Of a stretch of 64,000 bases of DNA, positions 1 to 9,733 are shown one piece after another. The notes under the pieces were generated by a model that was given only the letters and a program-made list of their open reading frames with translations, was not told where the DNA came from and searched no databases. Source of the stretch: Zelopaecilomyces penicillatus (lineage: Eukaryota; Ascomycota; Sordariomycetes; Hypocreales; Pseudodiploosporaceae); contig VCCP01000002.1 in assembly GCA_005765155.1 (NCBI GenBank), forward strand, positions 1,178,001 through 1,242,000, written 5' to 3'. Numbering within the stretch: the first letter of the stretch is position 1; each line of letters begins with the position of its first letter. The translations under genes were made by a program, and so were the position numbers.

Positions 1-1756
1 TGACGGTTTGAAAGCCGAAGAGCTCGCTAGCTGCTTCGCACTCCCCGGAACAACGTCGGCCGTGCTACCATCAGTATCCACGAGTTGCAAGGGCGCCTGA
101 ATTGCCTCCTCTTTCCCATTTGTAGCGCCAGATGCGGTCTCCTTTGCCACTACTGGTTCAGGTGACGGCTGTTCCTTGTTGTCATTGACTGTCGTAGACT
201 TCGACCCATCAGCCGGGTTTGAAGGTGGATTGCTCTGAGTTATCGCATCAAAAGAATCCATATATCTCCTTGCGGCCTTTTCTATTGTGTCCAAAATCTC
301 CTGCTGTCCGGCCGAGAAGTCTCGAGAGCCATTTATCAGAGCCGTCAACCTCGTAGAGACACTTGTAATAGACGTAAGAAATGCTTGGCGAGGATCTGTG
401 GCCAAACTACCTTCCGGCTCTTTCCCTTTGTCTTGGCCAATGGCAAACTCTTCAGATTTGACTTGAGTATGCACCTTCTTGAGGGCCGGTTCGATGTCGA
501 ATATTCGATTTAAAACCCCTTCTTGAAGCCTACGCTCTTCCTGTGCCCGGAACGCTTTAGCCGGGCCACTGGCATCATAGTTATTATTCTGCGAGACAGG
601 AACGACCTGAAACTCATCATCTACATCTGAATCATCCGGATCCGATTCAGGCGGCGGTTTCCGAGCCTGTGTGGCTAGAGCATCGGAGAGGGATAGTTGA
701 AGCTCGGTGAGCGTCGAGCTCGAGTTTCTGACACATGTTTTGAGCTCGCCTACTATATCCAGGTTGTCAATATCCAAAACACATAGACTCTTTAGATTTT
801 TGAACCCTGAAAGGGTAGAAGGATCTCGATTGAGAAGTCCTCGCTTCCCTAGTCTGCTTTTAAAGGACAACTTTGATGGAGGTAATAAAGCTGGCGGAGG
901 GCCGCTGGGAATTGGTGAGATCCCAGGTGGAGGGAGCGGAATCACATTAAGCGGCCCGCCGAGAGGTGGTGGTGGTGGGACTTCAGTCCAGTGGTTCGAG
1001 GGACCGGGTGGCATATGTACTTCCATTGACATCGGTAACGGCGGCGGTGGATTGTAATACGACTCGCCAGCCTGCATGCGTATGTGAAGCTTCTTCAGTG
1101 ATGCGATCTGGTGCAGTTCCTGGTAAACAGGTCTACTGAGCTCCACTCGTATGTTCCACCTGGAGAAAAGACATGGGTTAGATATGGAATTACTGGTGTA
1201 AACAGCATGTCAACTAACCGGAATACTTCCAAAGATTTCGCCTTCTTGAGTGTTAGATAGAGCAGAGTGTTTAGAAACTTTCCACAACTAGCACTATACA
1301 AGTATGACTGGTAAGAGCTCTCTCCTTTAGGGCCTGAGCTCAGGGTATCCATGGACAAGTCTTTGAGGTGCTTGGCGTAATTGTATTCGCTAGTGGTGAA
1401 GGTGTCAAGGCCACCAGCAAGGCCATCGATTGGGGAGTCAAAGTTGACGTCATCATCGTCAGGGAATATAATATGAAAGTTCCGATATAGCTGGACGGAA
1501 GCGAGTTCGTGGAAGTACTTGGACACTATGGCGACGCAAATAAGGTCGCTCTGCGAACACTGCAATGGAATCAGTAAATGTGCATGAGTGGAGGCGGAAG
1601 GGGTAGGCTTACATGAGAAATGATCTCCTGCTGTGTCTCTGCCGGCAGGTCAACGAAGGAGAGTTTTTTGGTGGGCACTTCAGTGGTCGCAGCGACTATG
1701 ACAGTGTCGTTGAGAGGAGCAATGATGGCTTCGTTGCCAGCAGTCCCCGTGGCCAT
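1..1756 (-). CDS. F-box domain protein, 3' end beyond window
   Basis: Three exons are inferred: 1613-1756, 1219-1559 and 1-1159, with introns 1560-1612 (GTAAGC...TTGCAG) and 1160-1218 (GTTAGT...CTAAC...CCAG). The start ATG is at 1756-1754. The N-terminus carries an F-box-like motif: LSFVDLPAETQQEIISH, then CSQSDLICVAIVSKYF across intron 1. F-box proteins generally link substrates to Skp1-Cullin ubiquitin ligases. Exon 3 resumes with leucine-rich-repeat-like text (VFRWNIRVELSRPVYQ...SLKKLHIRMQ) and then a long proline-rich stretch (PPPPLP..., PPPPPLGGPL) and a polar, probably disordered tail that stays open to base 1. So at least 548 residues are present and the C-terminus is missing. The F-box call is good; the substrate is unknown. 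Confidence 0.8.
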
Positions 1757-3362
1757 GATCTGGGGTGGCAGAGAGCGAGATACACTGGCGCGAGCAGGTG
1801 CGAACTGCGATCGATGAAGGAGAGGCGGAGGGGGGGCAGAAGGGGAACAGATGAAAGACGGAGGTGAGGCGCAATCCTGTTCGTTCGTGGTCGTCGGGAT
1901 GGGCGACAGCAGATGGTAGGCCGCTGGCGATAACGGAGGGGGTAGCGGCTCGGATGGCAGGAGACGATGGATTGCGCTGGTGAAGACGCCGGCGGGAGTA
2001 ATGAGAGAGATGAGAGGAAGGCAAGGCGCTGGCAGGCTGTTGCGTCGGGCGAGGGGGTGATGGACGTGAGGAACCAAACACAGAGTTTGGGGTTCGTGTT
2101 CTTGAGAAGGTTGATGGCTGAGGGAGCAGAACCAGAAGGAAGCGCCACCAGTGGGATGAAGGAGAGGGAAGCGGCAACAGTCTCGTCGTCGCCTTCACCT
2201 TTGGCCGGGCTCAGCGCCAGTTGGAGGGTTCCGGAGCGGCTGGCTGGGCGTTGTTTCTGGCGGGGCCAACACCTGAACGGCCCCCGGCAGCGTGTCCTGT
2301 TAGTGCGGTTCCAGCGCAGTCCCAGGTGTCGTTCCCAGTGCAGATGCAGTGCAGTGCAGTGCGTGCAGCGTCGCGCCCCGCATTGGCTGCGTGGCCAGTG
2401 GGTGGGTTGGGTGGGTTTGGTGGGTAAGTGGGCTGGCTGGTGGGCTACAGTGAGTGAGGGTGCGTGCGTACCTAGGTAGGCACGTCTGGGCAAGGCTTGG
2501 ACGGCTGAGGGTGTCCCGTAGTGGTTTAGGTAAGAAGGAGAGGGCTGAGAGATATAATGATGGAGACTCTCATGTTCGTGAATCAGGCCGCTGACTGACT
2601 GACAAGTCCCAAGATAGTGCCAACATCTACTGCACTCTCGCTAGAGACTTGACTTTCACCGGATCGACATAACTTCCAACTACCCACCTATACTACGGAT
2701 TGAGCAACCACTGCCCCTCTTCAGCCCAGAAACCCCACACTGACGAACCTTTTTTACACATACATACTTTATAACCATCATATCAGAAACGTAAAGTTTC
2801 GTACCAACATATAACTGTTTTCCAGAGTCATAAAAAGATCACCGCAGAGTTTTTCCATGAACGAGGAGGTATTGATGCAAGTACGCCCAAGGCCGGAATG
2901 GACTGACTTAAGCCCCATCTTACTTTCTAGTGGTTGGAATCTAGGGTAGCCACGCGATTCATCTACACCCAACACGCAGTATTTAGGTAGGGATTTACTT
3001 AATTACCCGATGACAGAGGTGCCCCCACATGGTATTCGAGCCAGTCAATCACCCCTAGGTAGGTACTTGATATAATTAGGTGCCCAGTCGTCACTAGCAG
3101 ATATAAGGCAATATAATAGCATCACATACCCAGCATAAACACATACTACCTATTTAATATGCTGATGAGGCCCCCCTTGGCTTTTGTAAAGTTCAAGGAT
3201 GTAAGCCGCGAGGACCACTTGAAGAGAATGGATCCACACGATAGAGGCTCTGCGCTGCCGCTAGAACCACAGGCCCCATCCCTATCGCTGGTGGATCGCG
3301 AGAACTCGGCTTTTAACGCGATTGTGGTTGGGCCCACTGCAACAACTTTCCAGAGTCAAATC
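1757..3362. other. Intergenic region, F-box promoter side
   Basis: No convincing gene. The first ~750 bases are GC-rich with a GTGCAGTGCAGTGC-type short repeat near 2337-2362, probably promoter or 5' UTR of the minus-strand F-box gene. Beyond about 2500 the sequence becomes AT-richer and carries TACCTAGGTA-like motifs near 2469-2480 and 3053-3066. Confidence 0.5.
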
Positions 3363-3435
3363 GCCTTGTTAGCTCAATCGGTAGAGCGTGAGACTCTTAA
3401 TCTCAAGGTTCAGGGTTCGACCCCCTGGCAGGGCT
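3363..3435 (+). tRNA. tRNA-Lys (anticodon CTT)
   Basis: A 73-nt cloverleaf can be folded by hand. The acceptor stem is 3363-3369 paired with 3428-3434, using two G-U pairs, with discriminator T3435. The D arm holds GCTC/GAGC. The anticodon stem is TGAGA (3389-3393) with TCTCA (3401-3405), and loop CTCTTAA gives anticodon CTT at 3396-3398. The T arm is CAGGG-TTCGACC-CCCTG (3411-3427), containing the GGTTCGA B-box. There is no intron. A T-run follows at 3480-3486. Confidence 0.95.
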
Positions 3436-3479
3436 GCGAATCCCCCTCACCCTTCCTCTCGTGAAGGGTGTGACTTCTC

Positions 3480-3486
3480 TTTTTTT
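3480..3486 (+). terminator. Probable RNA polymerase III terminator
   Basis: A run of seven T begins 45 bases after the tRNA-Lys discriminator base. An 8-bp inverted repeat (CACCCTTC at 3448-3455, GAAGGGTG at 3463-3470) lies between. T-runs of four or more normally stop Pol III; this is the first such run after the tRNA. Confidence 0.6.
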
Positions 3487-4160
3487 GGAGGAGGAGTTTT
3501 ACAAACAGGGTTGGTTGATGTTAGTTTTTGCGAGTGGACACAATATGACCGACTTGTATGTGCCTAGTAAAGAGCATCTTCAATACGCCCTTCGCGCAAA
3601 CATTTAAGCAAGAAATCAATGCCGAGCCGCAACACAACCAAATACCAGACCCTTCAATCCCAAGCAGCTGCTCTCCCATCACAGCATTTGGCTCTCCTCG
3701 TGTTCGTCAAAGTTATCAGAGTGTCTTGCAGCCTCTGTCGGGTGATGCCAGTTCAGGCCTAGCGCCCGCGTGCCTCAGCGCCAATGTCTCTCTGGCCCTG
3801 TTCGCCAAGGCACCCGACGCTGGTAGGCAGGCTGTGCATGCAACCCTTGATCCAACTCCAACTCATCAGTTGGCTTGGGATAGCCGCCGTTGAGGAGCAG
3901 CCAGCCGCTAGATATGCATCACTTAAACGATGATGCTGCTTTTTCATCAGCCTCCTCTCTTGCTCCCAACATCGGCTCCTTTGCAGGCATTTTATCGTGT
4001 CTCGCAAGGTTAGAAAAAGAGAGACAGAGCCCTTGAGGCATAAGCATACATACCCTCTGCAACCACGACTGATAGCCTGATATCTACCATCTCGCCCCTC
4101 CAGTTTGGGTCTTTCCCCGCAACCAAGACACAGCCAGCATCAGCCAAACATCGTGTGGGT
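3487..4160. other. Intergenic region before the transglutaminase-like gene
   Basis: No supported gene. An ATG-started frame of 111 codons at 3558-3893 has no recognisable motif. The segment just before 4161 is probably promoter and 5' UTR. Confidence 0.4.
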
Positions 4161-6185
4161 ATGATGGCAGACACAGAAGAACCCCGGTTCAACACTCTGG
4201 CTGAAAGAATCGCGGCGCTGAATAAGCAGAATAACTTCAACAACATTGAGCCCGTCTACAAAAAGGCTGCTCCTCCGCCACCGCCCGTCGGGCGTCCTGC
4301 AATCGACCGTCGCGGTCAGACAGCACCCGAGGTTCCAACCAATGTCTCATCGCAGCAGGTGAACCCTCAGTTGCCCCCTAGGCCGAACAAGAGCGCCGTC
4401 AAAACACCACCGCCTTTACCGCGTCGCAGCACACAGACATCGATTGGTGAAGTGCCCCAGCAGAGCCAGACAAGGCCACCACTGCTCAGTGCTCGAACAC
4501 CATCGTATCAATCTTTGCCTGTAGTACCACCACGGCGTGCAACAACCCAGCCAGTCACACATCAGAATTCCAGGCGCAACTCGGGCTCCTCCGAGATCTC
4601 CCAGCACTCAACTGCTTCATCACTGTCACTGGCTCGAACAACGTCGCTTACTCCGAGCAATGCGTCCTCTGGGATCAATCAGCGCAAATTACCACCTCCC
4701 TGTGATCTGGCATCTTTGCCCCCATTACCACCGACCAAACGGCAGCTAGAAGCGGAAGCAGCAAATGCTCAAGTGGCTGCAGCAAAAGTAGCCCCTAAAG
4801 CTATCCATGATAAAACAAATTCGCCAGAAGCTCAAAGTTACGAGGCTACGCCACCTTCCAGACCAACTTTGCCTCCTAGGTTGCCCTCTAGACCTGCTAA
4901 ATCTCCAAGCACCGCAACTGAGGCAGGACACGCTCAAAATGGCCAACTGAAAACACGGGTAATGCCACAGGGGTTCAGTTCATCAAACAAGCCACCTCGT
5001 ATACCGTCTAGGCCCGCAGCGGAGAAAGCAGATGATGGACCGCCTCCAGTACCTGTTGCTTCTCGCCCAACTCATGCTCAAATTGAAGCCGCTTCAACTC
5101 GTACGGCTATGGGGACACAAGTACACAATGAGTGCTGGGTATGTCGAGATTGGAGTGGACCTGACGGCGTGGCTGCTCAGTTCCCCAGAGAATCTCTTCC
5201 CAAGAAAGATGCCATTGGTCATCTTGCTCACGGGCTCTGCGGACCCTTCCCGTCGTACACAGACAAAGCCCGTGCCATATTTACGTGGTTCCATCATAAC
5301 ATCTTTTACGATACCAAGTCTTTCTTTGGCAACTGCGTCAAGCACACCACACCCGAAGAGACTATTGCCAGTGGTTGGGCGGTGTGTCAAGGTTACGCAG
5401 ATACGTATAAAGCGATTGCGAAAAGGGCTGGCCTGGACTGCGTTGTTGTTGTCGGACATGGAAAAGGGTTCGGCCATACCGCCTTGAAAAAGGGCCAACG
5501 GCCGCCACCACCAAAACCAGATGGACATGCATGGAACGCTGTTCGGATTGACGGCGGCGAGTGGAAACTTCTTGATGCTTGCTGGGGGGCCGGGCATATT
5601 TGTGGTAACAACAACTTATACAAGCAGGAGTTCTCTCCAAGGGAGTTTACGAAGCCCAACGACAAGTTTGGACGCACTCATTTCCCTGCGGACCCTAAGC
5701 AGCAGTTCCGAAATGATGGACGGACAATCTCATGGGACGAATATTTCATTGGCCGTGTTGACGGCGAGCCTCCTATATTCTATACCAGCGGACATGACGA
5801 AGGCATCGCAGAAGACAGCGTCGAGCCCCTGGAGCGACACATCGCCACCAATAGCGGCCAGGTGGTTAGGTTCAAATTCTCAAAAGTATGTGAGCACTGG
5901 ACGTCAGAAAAGGATGGGTTGGGAAAACCCCCGCTGTTGTTGCTCAGCATTCAGGGCGCTGGTGGCAAAAAAGATGAAATGGTGCCCATGGAAACGGATG
6001 GATACTGGCACTGGCTGGATGTTCATGCGCGAGACTTGGGGGTCCCGGGACAACAGGTCCAGGTGGCTCAAATGACCACGATTGATGGTCGGGACGCGCG
6101 GGGAGTATCCGCCAAAGAATACCTTTCCAAGAGGGGTAAGGTAAGCATGGGTTGGTCGTATGTGATGAAATGGGAGCTCGTATGA
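4161..6185 (+). CDS. Transglutaminase-like (KY/Cyk3-type) domain protein
   Basis: Single-exon gene of 674 residues. The frame is open from a GTG at 4155, but the first ATG is 4161; the next ATG at 4164 has better context, so the start is uncertain by one codon. Residues ~1-320 are Pro/Ser/Thr-rich with many PPLPRR- and PPRLPSRP-type segments, which look like SH3-binding sites. The C-terminal part is a transglutaminase-like domain with the expected triad: Cys409 in SGWAVCQGYA, His456 in DGHAWNAV and Asp472 in KLLDACWGAG. A CWVC-type cysteine pair precedes it. Fungal relatives such as Cyk3 act at the cytokinesis site; no SH3 domain is visible here, so orthology to Cyk3 is not claimed. Whether it is enzymatically active is not known. 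Confidence 0.85.
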   Translation: MMADTEEPRFNTLAERIAALNKQNNFNNIEPVYKKAAPPPPPVGRPAIDRRGQTAPEVPTNVSSQQVNPQLPPRPNKSAVKTPPPLPRRSTQTSIGEVPQQSQTRPPLLSARTPSYQSLPVVPPRRATTQPVTHQNSRRNSGSSEISQHSTASSLSLARTTSLTPSNASSGINQRKLPPPCDLASLPPLPPTKRQLEAEAANAQVAAAKVAPKAIHDKTNSPEAQSYEATPPSRPTLPPRLPSRPAKSPSTATEAGHAQNGQLKTRVMPQGFSSSNKPPRIPSRPAAEKADDGPPPVPVASRPTHAQIEAASTRTAMGTQVHNECWVCRDWSGPDGVAAQFPRESLPKKDAIGHLAHGLCGPFPSYTDKARAIFTWFHHNIFYDTKSFFGNCVKHTTPEETIASGWAVCQGYADTYKAIAKRAGLDCVVVVGHGKGFGHTALKKGQRPPPPKPDGHAWNAVRIDGGEWKLLDACWGAGHICGNNNLYKQEFSPREFTKPNDKFGRTHFPADPKQQFRNDGRTISWDEYFIGRVDGEPPIFYTSGHDEGIAEDSVEPLERHIATNSGQVVRFKFSKVCEHWTSEKDGLGKPPLLLLSIQGAGGKKDEMVPMETDGYWHWLDVHARDLGVPGQQVQVAQMTTIDGRDARGVSAKEYLSKRGKVSMGWSYVMKWELV

Positions 6186-7099
6186 GAAGGCTTCCTAGAC
6201 AGAATTGGTCCGCACTAGTGCAGGAAGAATAGAATAGATGTGCCTTTTGCATACAAGTTACGGGGTGTATTTATTTGCTTATATTGGTGTGCCTATTCAA
6301 CGCTGTAGATACGTTGCAGGTATATCGCAGACGCCCCGTTGAACGGTAGTAACTGTTGCGGAATACTTTGTCTCCTACCTGAAAGGGGGGAAATCGACGA
6401 TGGCCGAAATCCGATGTTGACGCACATGCGATTTCCAGCGTCCCACTTCTTCGATGTCCTCTGCTAGCGTGATTCTGGCTGGCCCCACGAGGAGCCCCAC
6501 TTTGCTTAATGGAACAATTAAAATGGAAAGTACCTTGTTGCGCGCCGCGTTCAATAACCTCCAACGTGGCATCGTTTCATTTCCATCTCACCTCACCTCA
6601 CCTCACCTCGCCTGTCGCAAATCCGACCACACCAGCACCACAGCGATAAAGAGGAAGAACAAGAGAGGCGTGTCTTGAAGAGCTTCGAATCAGCTTATTT
6701 ACAGGAGTTTACTACAGGCGAAGCAGTCAAAACAAAGTCTATCTGGGAGAGGAATTTCAAGTAGCTTTTTCATGCGTGCAAGCCGAACCAATTCGACCAA
6801 AGCTGGATCGAACTGAACCGAAACCAGTAGAGAAGGACGAAGAAGAAGAATAAATTGGATTCTACCGCTCTCTTCGCCAGGAGGCACTCGAAAATGCACC
6901 GCCATTGGCTACTGTTCAGCGTTTACTAGAACGGATTTCAACCTCTCCATATCTCAACCCAAACTGGGATTTGCTGGACCTTATACGAGAGAGTCTGCTA
7001 TCTGCCTCCCTTTTGGCGCCAACCGCCAACCAACCGGCAACACCTCCAGTTCCCATTTTCGCACAATAAATCCTCCAAAAAAGAAAAAGACCACGCAGC
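6186..7099. other. Intergenic region between transglutaminase-like gene and alg7
   Basis: 3' UTR of the upstream gene followed by the alg7 promoter. It contains a (CTCAC)x4 tract at 6587-6606. No gene is seen. Confidence 0.5.
6587..6606 (+). repeat. (CTCAC)x4 tandem repeat
   Basis: Four perfect CTCAC units followed by a diverged CTCGC unit, about 500 bp upstream of the alg7 start. Possibly a pyrimidine-rich promoter element; function unknown. Confidence 0.8.
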
Positions 7100-8633
7100 A
7101 TGGCCGCCATCTCAGCCGCCTCCGTGGCACCATCGCTCTCCCGCACCGAGACGCTCAGCCTCCTCGCCCTGTCCGGCGCATCGCTCGCCATCATCGCAAA
7201 CACCTTCCACGGCGACGGCGAACCCCTTATTGCGTCTCTCGCACTATCGCTCGTCGCCTTCTCCCTCAGCTACGCCATGATCCGATGGCTGGGCCCTACA
7301 TTCATGAGGGCTGGCTTTCGCGGACGGGACATGAGCAAGCTGAATGGTGTGGAGATTCCTGAGTGCATGGGCGCTATTTGCGCTGCCGTCTATCTCCTCA
7401 CCGTCATCATCTTCATACCTTTTCCGTTCTATAAGGATATTGTGGCTGCGACGAGCGGTGGGGGTAATCGAGATGTTGTCTTTGAGGTTCCGCATGTGGA
7501 TCAGGGGAGGTTCTTGCACCGGTTCCCGCATAATAAGGTAGGAGAAGAAGCACGCACGCACGCGCGCATCACCAAAGCGACGTGTACTTAATTATAAGCT
7601 TGACAAGATTGTATACAAGAATCAACGGCTGACCATTCAATCTTTCTTAATATAGCTCGCTTCATATCTCGGCGCCATCATCTCCCTTCAGACCATAGCC
7701 TTCCTTGGTATTGGTGACGATCTTTTTGATATTCGTTGGCGCCACAAGTGGTGGATTCCCGGCCTTGCCTCCATCCCGCTGCTTGTTGTCTACTTTGTCG
7801 ATTTTGATGTCACATCCATCGTCATTCCCGTCCAGCTCCAGCCATACCTAGGTGAGCTCTTCGACCTAGGCGCACTCTACTACGTCTACATGGCATGCAT
7901 TGCCATGTTTTGCCCTCAGAGCATCAACATGCTCGCGGGTGTCAATGGCATCGAGGTGTCCCAATGCATCGTCGTTGCCGTGCTCATCGCCTTTAACGAT
8001 TGTCTCTACCTGCTCACCCCCTATCCACACCCTGCCACAGACTCACATCTGTTTTCGCTCTATTTTCTCTTGCCCTGGATCGGCGTTTCTTGTGCCTTGC
8101 TCTGCCACAATTGGTACCCTGCCAAGGTCTTTGTTGGCGACACCTACTGTTACTTCTCTGGCATGGTTTTTGCCGTCGTTGGCATCCTCGGCCACTTTTC
8201 CAAAACACTCGGCCTCCTTCTCGTGCCCCAGTTATTCAACTTTCTCTATTCATGTCCTCAGATCTTCGGTCTGGTTCCCTGTCCGCGCCACCGCCTACCC
8301 AAGTTTAGTGCTCGCACAGGCAATCTCGAACCGTCAGTGACGCCCTGGAGTCCCGAGCGACAACCACATCCGGTCGTAGGCCAGGCCTTGCAGCTCCTCG
8401 GCCGACTCCGCCTCCTCAAGGTCACGACAGACGACAAGGGCCGTTTTGTGGAGACGAGCAACTTCACTCTTCTCAATCTGTGGCTTGTATGGCGCGGGCC
8501 ATTGCGGGAAGATCGCCTTGCCTTGGAGGTGACCATGCTCCAGCTTGGCGTAGGGCTGTTCGGACTGTTTGTCAGGCACAAGCTCGCTTTATTGGTCTTT
8601 AAGGAAGACAACTGGGGCACTATGCAGCACTGA
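7100..8633 (+). CDS. alg7: UDP-GlcNAc:dolichyl-phosphate GlcNAc-1-phosphate transferase
   Basis: Two exons, 7100-7537 and 7656-8633, with one 118-bp intron (GTAGGA...ATATAG), encode 471 residues, close to yeast Alg7. The enzyme transfers GlcNAc-1-phosphate from UDP-GlcNAc to dolichyl phosphate on the ER membrane, the first step of N-glycan precursor assembly and the target of tunicamycin. Supporting motifs are FLGIGDDLFDIRWRHKW just after the splice junction (Asp167-Asp168), GVNGIE at 241-246 and FVGDTYCYF at 305-313. Many hydrophobic segments fit a polytopic membrane protein. The N-terminal LNGVEIPECMG matches the family's early loop. Ends convergently with set3. Confidence 0.95.
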
Positions 8634-9733
8634 GCTTCAACTCGGCTTTTTCCCATCTAGTAATGCATTGGAGTTAAGGACCAGGGACGCCAAGAGCACT
8701 GGCTGTGCTGAGACCGGCGAATTCATCTGTATGATTGAGATTTCTGCACATATACAAACCTGCACTTTTGCTGTTTACTCGTGGGTTTAACAATAAACCA
8801 GGTCCGCGGGCTGGCTGAAGGGTCTCTCCATAGAGGTATCATAGAGATGAGCTCTCTCACTTTCCGTTGAGAGAATAATCTGAATAAATATCGAACCTTC
8901 CATCAGTCAGACAGGCCTTACCTCCTCACAGTTGATTCAAAGCCATGTTCACATGTATAAAAGGACGCACGATGTTAAAGGAGGAAAAAACTAAACCGGA
9001 GCGGACATTTTGCTGCTTCCATTATTCCATATTTCATCATCTCAACTCCAGAGAGACCTAACCTGACCGTGACCGAACCCCAACCCCAACCCAAAAAAGA
9101 TTTCCCGACCAAGGGACCACCCATATCGTCCTGGTAGAGACTGCTGCTCCGCAGGTGAATGTAGAAAAGAGAAGACAACTATAACTCGTAATGGCTAGGA
9201 ATACAGTGAAAACCCAAGAAAAGAAATGTGATAAAAAAAGCCAGCCATCTTCCAGAGATACGCCTCCCACCCCTTCTCTTGAATCTAACCTCTCGATTCC
9301 TCAACTTCACATAAATGGCACCTTCTCCAAGTGCTGGTTGCGCAATAGGTAGGGCCTCTCCGCCATCGCATGGCCTTTTCGAGACAAGGAAAGCAGCCAT
9401 GCATGTCTTTCAGTTGTGTTTCTGGCAGAAACGCATGCGCAGGGTATATTTTCATCGTTCCATCAATGGCCACATGAATAATCGAGCAAATGGCATTTTC
9501 GATATTCCTTGAGACCTCCTCCCTATTGTTGCATATCCTTCATCTTTCCGTAAAACGCCGAAACCACTGGAGCCATTTGATATACCCATTCGCTTTTGTA
9601 TGATAATTGCATAAACTCCTGCCATTTGAAAACCACCCAGCCTATTCCCTAAAACGAGGTAGGTGTATCAGACGCAAACCCCAGCCTTGTGTTTCCCTTA
9701 ACACATGAAACATACAAAACACATCCTCCACGA
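8634..9733. other. Convergent 3' intergenic region, alg7 / set3
   Basis: Both neighbours end here, so it should hold two 3' UTRs. A 65-codon ATG frame at 9315-9512 has no recognisable feature. Nothing else is seen. Confidence 0.5.

Noticed and set aside
1696..2493. 265-codon minus-strand frame and several plus-strand frames at 1.6-2.5 kb
   Set aside because: GC-rich overlapping frames over the F-box first exon and its promoter; Pro/Ser/Arg composition typical of non-coding GC-rich DNA.
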